DNA from: Klebsiella terrigena
GTDB lineage: Bacteria; Pseudomonadota; Gammaproteobacteria; Enterobacterales; Enterobacteriaceae
DNA length: 64,000 bases
Reading direction: 5' to 3'
NCBI RefSeq assembly: GCF_006539725.1
Contig: NZ_BJNO01000023.1
Coordinates: 32,133 to 96,132 of the forward strand
Each line of letters opens with the position of its first letter. Position 1 is the stretch's first letter. Below the pieces are notes generated by a model, which was not told the DNA's origin, made no database searches, and saw only the letters and a program-made list of their open reading frames with translations. The translations under genes were made by a program, and so were the position numbers. Shown here one piece after another: positions 52,486 to 61,283 of the stretch.

Positions 52486-52987
52486 GTGCGTTTTTCCGGG
52501 CAAGCATCAGTACATCTGGATTGACCCGCACACCGCTGTGCGTCAGGACATCAAGATTAACGGAGAATTTGACCCTGTCGTCATTGATGATCAGGCAAAA
52601 AGCACTGCCAATAGCGCATTCGGTATTCTGTTCCGCGATAAGTAATAGGGGCCTTGGCCGGTATTTAGAGGTGAATTCGGACTGCTGTGACGGCGATTCG
52701 CTACCAAAATAAAAACCATCACAAACCGTATTCAACGCTTCCTCTGTGCTGTGAACAACGACCGGCTGGTAGGGCAAAGCCTCAGGCGATTGCTGGGTCA
52801 GACTTTGGGTGTAGCGTGACGTAGAGAAAATACACAACCTGGGCGGGGCGGAGAGTTCTGGCCAGCGGGTGTACGTCACGATCCCTGAAACAATGGCTCG
52901 CACATTTGCAGACGGCCCGGCGGCAAAAGCGGGATAGCTCACGATGAATAACAAAGACATCAAAAAAAGACGGTGAAATTGTTTCAT
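52478..52987 (-). CDS. yfiR: Periplasmic repressor YfiR
   Basis: A 169-residue secreted protein (signal peptide ending AFAAG) of the YfiR family (DUF4154). Four cysteines (RLCIFST, TVCDGFYFG, NTECAIG, SAFCLII) match those that form disulphides in Pseudomonas YfiR. It binds the periplasmic domain of YfiN and inhibits it; reducing stress or YfiB lifts this. ATG 52987 (MKQFHRL) is preferred; upstream in-frame starts at 53011 and 53056 are possible. Confidence 0.92.
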   Translation of the reverse strand: MKQFHRLFLMSLLFIVSYPAFAAGPSANVRAIVSGIVTYTRWPELSAPPRLCIFSTSRYTQSLTQQSPEALPYQPVVVHSTEEALNTVCDGFYFGSESPSQQSEFTSKYRPRPLLLIAEQNTECAIGSAFCLIINDDRVKFSVNLDVLTHSGVRVNPDVLMLARKNAHE

Positions 52988-53170
52988 TAACGGATCCGTC
53001 TGGTTCGTCATGGTACGTGAATTGCAGCGCGCTGTTGCCCGGCCGAAGAATAGCATTGTTGGTGAAAATCGTCATTAGCCACGGTCTTTGCAATGGGTTA
53101 ATTTTGGCCAGGATTTTTCGTAAAGAAAAGGTGGCCCGACGGATAATTATTTGGCGGCTGCTGCGGGTGG

Positions 53171-53264
53171 TGTTAATTTAAGTTTACGTTTAATGGCGGA
53201 TAAAGGGCCATTTATTTTGCTGGTGTAAAGTAAAATTTACGGAATATGGATTGAAATCTTTACT
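53171..53264 (+). promoter_or_regulatory. Three TyrR-type boxes upstream of aroF
   Basis: Against TGTAAA-N6-TTTACA: TGTTAA-N6-TTTACG (53171-53188), TGTAAA-N6-TTTACG (53224-53241, strongest) and TGGATT-N6-TTTACT (53247-53264). The strong and weak boxes are adjacent, as in TyrR-tyrosine hexamer repression of E. coli aroF-tyrA. The rest of the 350-base yfiR-aroF gap holds the divergent promoters and no gene. Confidence 0.85.
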
Positions 53265-53335
53265 TTGTGTGGTATCGTTACGTTCTCCTCAGTGAGGAAA
53301 ACATTATCGCAAACGAGCTACCCAGGATCGCAATC

Positions 53336-54406
53336 ATGCAAAAAGACGCGCTGAATAACGTACATATTACCGACGAACAGGTTTTACTGACCCCGGACCA
53401 GCTGAAAGCTGAGTTTCCACTGAATATCGAGCAGGAAGCGCAGATCGCGCAGTCTCGCCGGACCATTTCTGAGATCATTGCCGGCCGCGATCCGCGCCTG
53501 CTGGTGGTCTGCGGTCCTTGCTCAATTCACGATCCGGAAGCGGCAATTGAGTACGCTCATCGTTTTAAAGCACTTGCCGAAGAGGTCAGCGATAGCCTCT
53601 ACCTGGTCATGCGCGTCTATTTTGAAAAACCCCGCACCACCGTCGGTTGGAAAGGGCTGATTAACGATCCGCACATGGATGGCTCGTTTGATGTTGAAGG
53701 GGGTCTGAAGATTGCGCGTCGGCTGCTGGTCGAGCTGGTCAATATGGGGCTGCCGCTGGCCACTGAAGCGCTGGATCCTAACAGCCCGCAGTACCTCGGC
53801 GATCTGTTCAGCTGGTCGGCTATCGGCGCACGTACCACTGAATCCCAGACGCACCGCGAAATGGCATCCGGCCTGTCAATGCCGGTCGGCTTTAAAAACG
53901 GTACCGACGGTAGCCTGGCGACGGCGATCAACGCCATGCGCGCCGCAGCGATGCCGCACCGCTTTGTCGGGATTAACCAGGCCGGCCAGGTCTGCCTGCT
54001 GCAAACCCAGGGCAACCCGGATGGTCACGTCATTCTGCGCGGCGGTAAAGCGCCAAACTACGGCCCGCAGGACGTCGAGCAGTGCGAAAAAGAGATGACC
54101 CAGGCGGGACTGAAGCCGTCGCTGATGGTAGATTGCAGTCATGGTAATTCCAATAAAGACTACCGCCGTCAGCCAGCGGTGGCAGAATCCGTCGTCGCGC
54201 AGATCAAGGATGGCAATCGTTCCATTATTGGCCTGATGATTGAGAGTAATATCCACGAAGGCAACCAGTCCTCTGAGCAGCCGCGTTGTGATATGAAATA
54301 CGGCGTATCCGTCACCGATGCTTGCATCAGCTGGGAAACCACCGATGCGTTGCTCCGCGAACTTGATAAGGATCTGCGCGGCCATCTGGCGGCTCGTCTG
54401 GCGTAA
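53336..54406 (+). CDS. aroF: DAHP synthase, tyrosine-sensitive
   Basis: A 356-residue class I DAHP synthase, the AroF length. It condenses PEP and erythrose-4-phosphate, the first step of aromatic amino-acid synthesis. Active-site motifs VVCGPCSIHDPEAA, VYFEKPRTTVGWKGLINDP, SHREMASGLS-like THREMASGLSMPVGFKNG, and VDCSHGNSNKDYRRQ are intact. MQKDALNN at 53336 is the conserved start, with AGGAT upstream. Its pairing with tyrA and the TyrR boxes identify it as the tyrosine-regulated isozyme. Confidence 0.98.
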   Translation: MQKDALNNVHITDEQVLLTPDQLKAEFPLNIEQEAQIAQSRRTISEIIAGRDPRLLVVCGPCSIHDPEAAIEYAHRFKALAEEVSDSLYLVMRVYFEKPRTTVGWKGLINDPHMDGSFDVEGGLKIARRLLVELVNMGLPLATEALDPNSPQYLGDLFSWSAIGARTTESQTHREMASGLSMPVGFKNGTDGSLATAINAMRAAAMPHRFVGINQAGQVCLLQTQGNPDGHVILRGGKAPNYGPQDVEQCEKEMTQAGLKPSLMVDCSHGNSNKDYRRQPAVAESVVAQIKDGNRSIIGLMIESNIHEGNQSSEQPRCDMKYGVSVTDACISWETTDALLRELDKDLRGHLAARLA

Positions 54407-54415
54407 GAGGATAGT

Positions 54416-55537
54416 ATGGTTGCTGAACTGACCGCGTTGCGCGATCAAATTGATGAAGTTGATAAGGCGCTGCTGAGCCTGCTGGCTAAACGCCTCGAGC
54501 TGGTGGCAGAAGTGGGCGAGGTCAAGAGCAAATACGGCCTGCCCATTTACGTCCCGGAGCGGGAGGCGGCGATGCTGGCCTCCCGCCGCGAAGAGGCGGC
54601 CGCGCTCGGCGTGCCGCCGGATCTGATTGAAGACGTGCTGCGCCGCGTGATGCGCGAGTCCTATTCCAGCGAAAACGACAAAGGCTTTAAAACCCTCTGT
54701 CCGAACCTGCGGCCGGTGGTGATTGTCGGCGGCGGCGGGCAGATGGGGCGCCTGTTCGAGAAAATGCTGACGCTTTCAGGCTACCGGGTACGTATTCTGG
54801 AGAAAGAAGACTGGCCGCGGGCGACGGAGATTGTTGCCGACGCCGGGATGGTGATCGTCAGCGTCCCCATTCATACCACGGCTGAAACGATTGCCCGCCT
54901 GCCTTCGCTGCCGGCGGACTGCATTTTGGTTGACCTGGCATCAATTAAAGCGGAGCCGCTGCAGGCGATGCTGGCGGCGCATAATGGCCCGGTGCTGGGC
55001 TTACATCCGATGTTCGGTCCGGACAGCGGCAGCCTCGCCAAGCAGGTTGTGGTCTACTGCGACGGCCGCCAGCCGGAAGCCTATCAGTGGTTCCTTGAGC
55101 AAATTCAGGTTTGGGGCGCCCGTCTGCATCGCATCAGCGCCGTTGAGCACGATCAGAATATGGCGTTTATTCAGGCTCTGCGCCACTTTGCGACCTTTGC
55201 CTATGGCCTGCACCTGGCGGAGGAGAACGTTCGCCTGGAGCAGCTGCTGGCGCTGTCGTCACCGATTTACCGCCTTGAGCTGGCGATGGTGGGCCGGCTC
55301 TTCGCCCAGGATCCGCAGCTCTACGCCGACATTATTATGTCGTCGGAGAGTAACCTGGCATTGATTAAGCGCTACTACCAGCGTTTTGGCGAGGCGATTG
55401 GCCTGCTGGAGCAGGGAGATAAGCAGGCGTTTATCGACAGCTTCCGCAAAGTTGAGCACTGGTTTGGCGATTATGCCCAGCGCTTCCAGAGCGAAAGCCG
55501 CACGCTGCTGCGCCAGGCGAATGATAATCGGCAGTAG
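54416..55537 (+). CDS. tyrA: Bifunctional chorismate mutase/prephenate dehydrogenase
   Basis: A 373-residue T-protein. Residues 1-90 are an AroQ chorismate mutase ([37 protein letters not shown]). A Rossmann dehydrogenase follows ([33 protein letters not shown] with catalytic His). It turns chorismate into 4-hydroxyphenylpyruvate. It starts nine bases after aroF in the same operon. Confidence 0.98.
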   Translation: MVAELTALRDQIDEVDKALLSLLAKRLELVAEVGEVKSKYGLPIYVPEREAAMLASRREEAAALGVPPDLIEDVLRRVMRESYSSENDKGFKTLCPNLRPVVIVGGGGQMGRLFEKMLTLSGYRVRILEKEDWPRATEIVADAGMVIVSVPIHTTAETIARLPSLPADCILVDLASIKAEPLQAMLAAHNGPVLGLHPMFGPDSGSLAKQVVVYCDGRQPEAYQWFLEQIQVWGARLHRISAVEHDQNMAFIQALRHFATFAYGLHLAEENVRLEQLLALSSPIYRLELAMVGRLFAQDPQLYADIIMSSESNLALIKRYYQRFGEAIGLLEQGDKQAFIDSFRKVEHWFGDYAQRFQSESRTLLRQANDNRQ

Positions 55538-55558
55538 CTGAAAACCATATATAATCAA

Positions 55559-55588
55559 AGCCAGAGGGGCAACCCGCTGGCTTTTTTT
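55559..55588 (+). terminator. Terminator of aroF-tyrA
   Basis: AGCCAG/CTGGCT stem with inner GGG/CCC pairing and seven T. It ends only about 15 bases before the start of the SMP-30-like gene. A perfect TATAAT (55550-55555) precedes it but has no clear -35 partner. Confidence 0.9.
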
Positions 55589-55603
55589 ATAGGGATGAAA
55601 ACG

Positions 55604-56476
55604 ATGGCTGAACCACAACCGCTGTTTGATTACGCCGGACACCTGCCGGAATGCCCGACCTGGAATGAGGCTGAGCAAGCTCTATACTGGGCCGATATTA
55701 TGGCGGGCGAAATTCACCGTTACGAGATGCACAGCGGTGAGCATCAGGTCCTGCAGTTTCCTGAAGAGGTCGGCTGCTTTGCGCTGCGCGAGAAGGGCGG
55801 CTTTATCGTGGCGCTGCGTAGCGCTATCTGGTTAACCGACGCGCGCGGCCTGCTGCGTCGAAAAATCTGCGACAACCCAAGCAACCCGCAGCTGGCCCGT
55901 TTTAACGACGGCGGGACCGATCGCGACGGGCGCTTTTATGCCGGCACCTTCTGGGCGCCGGGAGATTATAACGGCGCGCTTCTGGTGCGTATTGACAGCG
56001 ATCTTACCCCGCGGGTCATTCAGTGCGATATCCGGGGCGCTAACGGCCTTGCCTTTAGCGAGGACCGGCGCTGGATGTATACCTCCGATACGCCGAATGC
56101 CGTTATCTACCGTACGCCGCTGGATGAGCAGGGCGAGCCGGGCAGGCGCGAGGTTTTCCGGCGCTTTCAGCCGGGGGAAGGTATTCCTGACGGCGCGGCT
56201 ATCGATGTCGAAGGGTGCTACTGGAGCGCGATGTTTGACGGCTGGCGTATAGCCCGCTTCTCGCCGACCGGCGAACAGCTGGAAGAGTATCGTCTGCCGG
56301 TACGCTGCCCGACAATGGTCTGTTTTGGCGGGGCGGATATGCGTACGCTGTTTATCACCACCACCCGGGAAAACATGGCTGCGGATGAAGTGGCGAAATA
56401 TCCGCTCTCCGGCGCGATCTTCACCCTGCCGGTTGTGGTGGCAGGGATGAAGAAGCGGGCGTTCATCGAGCGTTAG
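55604..56476 (+). CDS. SMP-30/gluconolactonase-like protein
   Basis: A 290-residue six-bladed propeller of the SMP-30/gluconolactonase/LRE family. The metal ligands appear present: Glu in [10 protein letters not shown], Asn in ARFNDGGTD, Asn in [10 protein letters not shown], and Asp in [12 protein letters not shown]. Such enzymes hydrolyse sugar lactones; E. coli and many others lack this gene at this locus. ATG 55604 has AGGGA nine bases upstream; ATG 55595 is also possible. It sits between the tyrA terminator and pheA, and its stop overlaps the pheA stop on the other strand. Confidence 0.88.
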   Translation: MAEPQPLFDYAGHLPECPTWNEAEQALYWADIMAGEIHRYEMHSGEHQVLQFPEEVGCFALREKGGFIVALRSAIWLTDARGLLRRKICDNPSNPQLARFNDGGTDRDGRFYAGTFWAPGDYNGALLVRIDSDLTPRVIQCDIRGANGLAFSEDRRWMYTSDTPNAVIYRTPLDEQGEPGRREVFRRFQPGEGIPDGAAIDVEGCYWSAMFDGWRIARFSPTGEQLEEYRLPVRCPTMVCFGGADMRTLFITTTRENMAADEVAKYPLSGAIFTLPVVVAGMKKRAFIER

Positions 56477-57633
56477 ATCGGCTCGACGGGCACCACGTTT
56501 TCGCCAGGATAGCAGCCCAGTACCTTCATTGAGCGGGTGATCTCCGCCAGCTCTTTGAGCGCTTTGCGCATGGGGATGGATTCCAGGTTGGCCTGGATAT
56601 CCAGATAAAACATCTCTTCCCACGGGTTGCCGTAGATTGGGCGCGACTCCAGCTTGGTCATGATCAGGTTGTGGTTGCGCAGTACCAGCAGCGCTTCTAC
56701 CAGCGCACCCGCCTGCTGGCCGGTCGCTATGAGCAGGGTGGTTTTTGCCGGAACCTGATCGGAGACGTTCACCGCCTTGCGCGCCAGTATCAGGAAGCGG
56801 GTGATATTTTGCGTCTGGTTGGCCTCGCAGTGTTCAAGTACCTGCAGCCCGTACAGCGCACCGCCGGCTTCGCTGCCCAGCGCCGCGATGGTTGGCGATT
56901 TGGCCTGCGCGACTTTCTCCATTGCCGCCGAGGTACTTTCGGTATATTCGATTTTCCAGTGCGGATAGCGGCTTAGGTACTGGCTACACTGCTGGAACGG
57001 CTGCGGATGGCTGTAGACGGTGTTAATTTGCTGCGGATCGGTAGAGGCGGCAACCAGGACGCAGTGATCGATAGGGATCGTCAGTTCGCCAACGATCGAC
57101 AGGGTGGTGTGCTGCAGCAGATCGTAGACGTCGTTGATCCCGCCAGAGCTGGTGTTTTCGATTGGCACTACCGCGTAGTCAGCCTGGCCGGTTTCAACCT
57201 GGTCGAAGATATCCGCAAACCTGGCGCAGCCGCTTTCGATAAACTGTTCAAAATGACGGGCCGCGTATTGCCGGGCGGCAAGGTGCGAGTATGACCCTTT
57301 TGGTCCCAGAAAAGCGACGCGCGCTGAATGTGGGTTGATCTTATTCAGGTGCTGTTGCAGCAGGGTTTGCTGGGTGAGAACGGAATCCTCGATGATCAGC
57401 TGGAACAGGCGGGTGATGTAGTGTGCATCCAGATGGTGGGCTTTGCCCAGCGTCATCAGGCGCTCCAGCAGGTCACGCTCGCGGTCGATATCGCGTACCG
57501 GGCGATGCGACGCCAGCTTGGCCTTGCCGACTTCGACAGCCAGCCCGCGGCGCTCTGCAAGCAGCGCGAGCAGCTTCTCATCCAGGGCGCTTATCTTATC
57601 GCGCAGGGCCAGTAATGGATTTTCCTCGGTCAT
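56473..57633 (-). CDS. pheA: Bifunctional chorismate mutase/prephenate dehydratase
   Basis: A 386-residue P-protein, the E. coli length. Chorismate mutase at 1-100 ([20 protein letters not shown]), prephenate dehydratase in the middle ([35 protein letters not shown]), and a C-terminal ACT domain with [18 protein letters not shown] that binds phenylalanine for feedback inhibition ([15 protein letters not shown]). It makes phenylpyruvate. It is controlled by the pheL attenuator upstream. Confidence 0.98.
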   Translation of the reverse strand: MTEENPLLALRDKISALDEKLLALLAERRGLAVEVGKAKLASHRPVRDIDRERDLLERLMTLGKAHHLDAHYITRLFQLIIEDSVLTQQTLLQQHLNKINPHSARVAFLGPKGSYSHLAARQYAARHFEQFIESGCARFADIFDQVETGQADYAVVPIENTSSGGINDVYDLLQHTTLSIVGELTIPIDHCVLVAASTDPQQINTVYSHPQPFQQCSQYLSRYPHWKIEYTESTSAAMEKVAQAKSPTIAALGSEAGGALYGLQVLEHCEANQTQNITRFLILARKAVNVSDQVPAKTTLLIATGQQAGALVEALLVLRNHNLIMTKLESRPIYGNPWEEMFYLDIQANLESIPMRKALKELAEITRSMKVLGCYPGENVVPVEPI

Positions 57634-57727
57634 ATGTGTTGCCTTTCTTGTTATTGGTTTAGATACCCTAAATCGTTCGAGCTACCGATAGCGCGCGTGC
57701 AGCCTGAAAAATAGCGGGCATAAATAA

Positions 57728-57753
57728 AAAAGGCCTCCCTGGTGGGAGGCCTT
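57728..57753 (-). terminator. pheA attenuator terminator
   Basis: On the minus strand AAGGCCTCCC ACCA GGGAGGCCTT followed by TTTTATTTATG; a ten-base stem located between pheL and pheA. The competing segments GAATGCGAAG and CTTCGCATTC around 57765-57832 can form the antiterminator/leader pairings. Confidence 0.92.
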
Positions 57754-57799
57754 GTAGTTCGTCTTCGCATTCTTTATCACACGACGAATTGCCTCCCGG

Positions 57800-57847
57800 T
57801 TAGGGGAAGGTAAAAAAGAATGCGAAGAAGAACGGCAGTAATTTCAA
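57800..57847 (-). CDS. pheL: pheA operon leader peptide PheL
   Basis: A 15-residue peptide, MKLLPFFFAFFFTFP, with seven Phe codons, matching the E. coli leader in position and pattern. Ribosome stalling at the Phe run when Phe-tRNA is scarce prevents the attenuator forming. The start codon is TTG (57847-57845), with AAAGGA upstream and no in-frame ATG in this leader, unlike the E. coli ATG. Confidence 0.9.
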   Translation of the reverse strand: MKLLPFFFAFFFTFP

Positions 57848-57905
57848 GATAAATTCCTTTAATCGGCTGGGATTACAGTACCCGGACTGTTTTCATCCTG
57901 TCAAT

Positions 57906-57928
57906 AAAAAACGCGCCCGAAGGCGCGT
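57906..57928 (-). terminator. Terminator after raiA
   Basis: On the minus strand ACGCGCC TTCG GGCGCGT followed by TTTTTATTG; stable UUCG-type tetraloop. Confidence 0.9.
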
Positions 57929-57969
57929 GGCGTTACACAATATTAAGTTAAGGACAGTAAAGTTCAGGA

Positions 57970-58384
<415 letters not shown>

Positions 58385-58532
58385 TTTTAATGTCACTTTT
58401 TGTCAACGAATGCAATTTGTGAGGCAGGACAGGAACGGGGGATATTTTACTTGTCGAACGAGGGAAAGAGCGTCATATTTGATAGGATGACTTGACGCTA
58501 AAACGCTTCAGCGTATAGCTCATATGAATAAA

Positions 58533-58560
58533 AAAACGGCAGCCCTGGGGCTGCCGTTTT
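58533..58560 (-). terminator. Terminator after bamD
   Basis: AAAACGGCAGCCC/GGGCTGCCGTTTT, a 13-base perfect stem with minimal loop and T-run on the minus strand, 17 bases after the bamD stop. Confidence 0.93.
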
Positions 58561-58577
58561 GCTTACCTCAAAAGCGA

Positions 58578-59315
58578 TCAGGTGTTTTTGCCGTTAGCCG
58601 CGATAATTTTGGCCACCTTATCTGCCTGTGCGTTCATTTGCATCTGGCGATAGGCGTTTTCCATTTTCGGCAATGCGTCACGGGTAGCCTGCGCATCCGG
58701 ATAGCTACGCAGCATGCCGTCAACGCGGTTTACGACGGCAACCCACGCGCCGCGGTCGGTATAGTAATCAACGACCGACAGTTCGTACTTCGCCAGACGA
58801 TCCTTCAGGAACACCATACGTTTGTAGGCATCGGTCGAATACTGGCTGTTCGGATAGCCGCGCACCAGTTTCGAGAAGTCATTGAAGGCGTCGCGTGCGT
58901 GCTGCGGGTCGCGATCGGAGCGATCGACACCGAAGAATCCTTGCAGCGCGCTATCATCCAGAGCCATATTTGTCAGACCACGCATATAAATGACGTAATC
59001 AATGTTAGGATGGGTAGGGTTCAGACGAACAAAGCGGTCGATGGCCGCCTGAGCTAACGGCAGATCGGCATTTTTGTAGTACGCATAAATCAGGTCCAGC
59101 TGTACCTGTTGGGAATAAGGGCCGAACGGATAGCGATTATCCAACGCTTCCAGTTGCGTTATTGCCTGTTTCCAGTTACCGTCCTGCAGTTTTTGCTGGG
59201 CAGTCGCGTAGATTTCATTCGGCGGATTATCAGGCACCTCTTCCTTTGAGCCGGAGCAACCCACCAAAGCCAGGCTCAGTGTGGCAGCTGCCACCAGGTA
59301 TTTCATGCGCGTCAT
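58578..59315 (-). CDS. bamD: Outer-membrane assembly lipoprotein BamD
   Basis: A 245-residue lipoprotein, same length as E. coli. Lipobox LALVGC (about 15-20) followed by five TPR-like repeats ([60 protein letters not shown]). It is an essential BAM subunit that docks BamA, BamC and BamE. Divergent from rluD. Confidence 0.98.
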   Translation of the reverse strand: MTRMKYLVAAATLSLALVGCSGSKEEVPDNPPNEIYATAQQKLQDGNWKQAITQLEALDNRYPFGPYSQQVQLDLIYAYYKNADLPLAQAAIDRFVRLNPTHPNIDYVIYMRGLTNMALDDSALQGFFGVDRSDRDPQHARDAFNDFSKLVRGYPNSQYSTDAYKRMVFLKDRLAKYELSVVDYYTDRGAWVAVVNRVDGMLRSYPDAQATRDALPKMENAYRQMQMNAQADKVAKIIAANGKNT

Positions 59316-59446
59316 GACGTTTTGACTTCCTCAAAATGTTTATGCGGGAGAATCTCTGTTCCTGCTCCCGATTAAGACCAGCTACAATAGCACACTATAT
59401 TATACGGCAAAGCCGTAAAACCCAACGTTAAACGAAGAAGCTGTAT

Positions 59447-60427
59447 ATGGCACAACGAGTACAACTCACCGCAACGGTGTCCGAAAATCAACTCGGGCAA
59501 CGCTTAGATCAGGCTTTGGCCGAAATGTTCCCGGATTATTCGCGTTCGCGCATAAAAGAATGGATCCTTGACCAGCGAGTGCTGGTAAACGGCGCTGTCA
59601 GCGACAAGCCGAAAGAGAAAGTTTTAGGGGGAGAAAGCGTCTCTATCGATGTTGAAATCGAAGAAGATGTGCGCTTCGAACCGCAGGATATTCCGCTCAA
59701 TATCGTCTACGAGGATGACGACATCCTCGTGATCAATAAGCCGCGCGGCCTGGTCGTCCATCCGGGGGCGGGCAATCCTGACGGTACTGTGCTGAATGCG
59801 CTGCTGCACTACTGTCCGACGATTGCCGATGTTCCGCGTGCGGGCATTGTCCACCGACTGGATAAGGACACCACCGGCCTGATGGTTGTGGCGAAAACCA
59901 TCCCGGCGCAAACGCGTCTGGTGGAGTCGCTGCAGCTGCGCGAAATCACCCGTGAATATGAAGCGGTAGCGATTGGTCACATGACCTCTGGCGGCACGGT
60001 AGAAGAACCGATTAGTCGTCACCCGACGAAGCGTACGCATATGGCGGTGCACCCGATGGGTAAACCGGCGGTAACGCATTACCGCATTATGGAGCATTTC
60101 CGCATTCATACGCGCCTGCGTCTGCGTCTGGAAACCGGCCGTACCCACCAGATCCGCGTACACATGGCGCACATCACCCATCCGCTGGTTGGCGATCAGG
60201 TCTACGGCGGCCGTCCGCGTCCGCCAAAAGGGGCGTCAGAGGAGTTCATCACCGCACTGCGCCAGTTCGATCGTCAGGCTCTGCACGCTACAATGCTGCG
60301 TCTGTATCACCCGATCAGCGGTATTGAGATGGAGTGGCACGCGCCGATCCCTCAGGATATGGTTGAGCTGATTGACGCGATGCGCGCCGATTATGAAGAG
60401 CACAAGGACCGTATTGACTGGCTATGA
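59447..60427 (+). CDS. rluD: 23S rRNA pseudouridine synthase RluD
   Basis: A 326-residue RluA-family enzyme. N-terminal S4 domain (QLGQRLDQALAEMFPDYSRS) and catalytic domain with GIVHRLDKDTTGLMVVAK holding the catalytic Asp. It modifies uridines 1911, 1915 and 1917 of helix 69. Its end overlaps pgeF by four bases (ATGA), so the two are coupled. Confidence 0.98.
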   Translation: MAQRVQLTATVSENQLGQRLDQALAEMFPDYSRSRIKEWILDQRVLVNGAVSDKPKEKVLGGESVSIDVEIEEDVRFEPQDIPLNIVYEDDDILVINKPRGLVVHPGAGNPDGTVLNALLHYCPTIADVPRAGIVHRLDKDTTGLMVVAKTIPAQTRLVESLQLREITREYEAVAIGHMTSGGTVEEPISRHPTKRTHMAVHPMGKPAVTHYRIMEHFRIHTRLRLRLETGRTHQIRVHMAHITHPLVGDQVYGGRPRPPKGASEEFITALRQFDRQALHATMLRLYHPISGIEMEWHAPIPQDMVELIDAMRADYEEHKDRIDWL

Positions 60428-61155
60428 CTAAACTGATTGTACCGCAGTGGCCAATGCCGGAAAGCGTGGCGGCCTGTAGCTCCACGCGCGTTGGCGGCGT
60501 TAGCCTGCCTCCGTATGGCTCGCTTAATTTGGGCGCCCATTGCGGAGACAATCTGCCCGATGTTGAAGAAAACCGCCGGCGGATGTTTGCTGCAGGCGGG
60601 CTCCCCGCGTATCCGGTGTGGCTCGAACAGGTTCACGGGACGGCGGTGCTGAAACTCGACGGCGGGCCGTATGCCTCAAAACGTGCGGATGCGTCATACT
60701 GTAATACGCCGGGCACCGTTTGCGCGGTGATGACCGCTGACTGCCTGCCGGTGCTTTTTTGCAACCGTGCGGGTACCGAAGTCGCGGCGGCCCACGCGGG
60801 CTGGCGCGGATTATGCGACGGCGTGCTGGAGGAAACGGTCGCCTGCTTCGCCGATAAGCCGGAGAATATTCTGGCGTGGCTCGGCCCGGCTATCGGTCCC
60901 GAGGCTTTTGAAGTCGGCGCGGAAGTTCGCGAAGCCTTTATGAGCAAAGATGCGAAGGCCGACAGCGCTTTTCGTCCGGTCGGTGAGAAATACTTTGCCG
61001 ATATCTATCAGCTGGCTCGCCAGCGCCTGGCCAACGTCGGCGTGGAGCAAATCTTCGGCGGCGATCGCTGTACGCTAAGCGAAAAGGACGATTTTTTCTC
61101 TTATCGTCGCGATAAGACGACGGGTCGTATGGCTAGTTTTATCTGGCTGATATAA
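60424..61155 (+). CDS. pgeF: Peptidoglycan editing factor PgeF (YfiH, polyphenol oxidase family)
   Basis: A 243-residue DUF152/CNF1-fold protein: WLEQVHGTAVLKLDG, MTADCLPVLFCN, VAAAHAGWRGLCDGV with Zn/Cu ligands His, Cys, His, and GPAIGPEAFEVG. In E. coli it removes misincorporated L-Ser from peptidoglycan precursors, making UDP-MurNAc-L-Ser sensitive chemistry safe; purine-nucleoside cleavage is reported for other homologues. It is coupled to rluD. Confidence 0.95.
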   Translation: MTKLIVPQWPMPESVAACSSTRVGGVSLPPYGSLNLGAHCGDNLPDVEENRRRMFAAGGLPAYPVWLEQVHGTAVLKLDGGPYASKRADASYCNTPGTVCAVMTADCLPVLFCNRAGTEVAAAHAGWRGLCDGVLEETVACFADKPENILAWLGPAIGPEAFEVGAEVREAFMSKDAKADSAFRPVGEKYFADIYQLARQRLANVGVEQIFGGDRCTLSEKDDFFSYRRDKTTGRMASFIWLI

Positions 61156-61216
61156 CCTGGTGCATCAAGACGGTCCGGAAGGCAGACTTATTTTTCGCAT
61201 AGTTCAGGTCTTTAAC

Positions 61217-61245
61217 CTTGAATAATTGAGGGATGACCTCATTTA
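61217..61245 (+). promoter_or_regulatory. Sigma-32 heat-shock promoter of clpB
   Basis: CTTGAAT (61217-61223), 13-base spacer, CCTCATTTA (61237-61245), close to the sigma-32 consensus and lying about 40 bases before the clpB ATG. Confidence 0.85.
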
Positions 61246-61283
61246 ATCTCCAGTAGCAAATTTGACCTGTTATGGGAGGAGTT

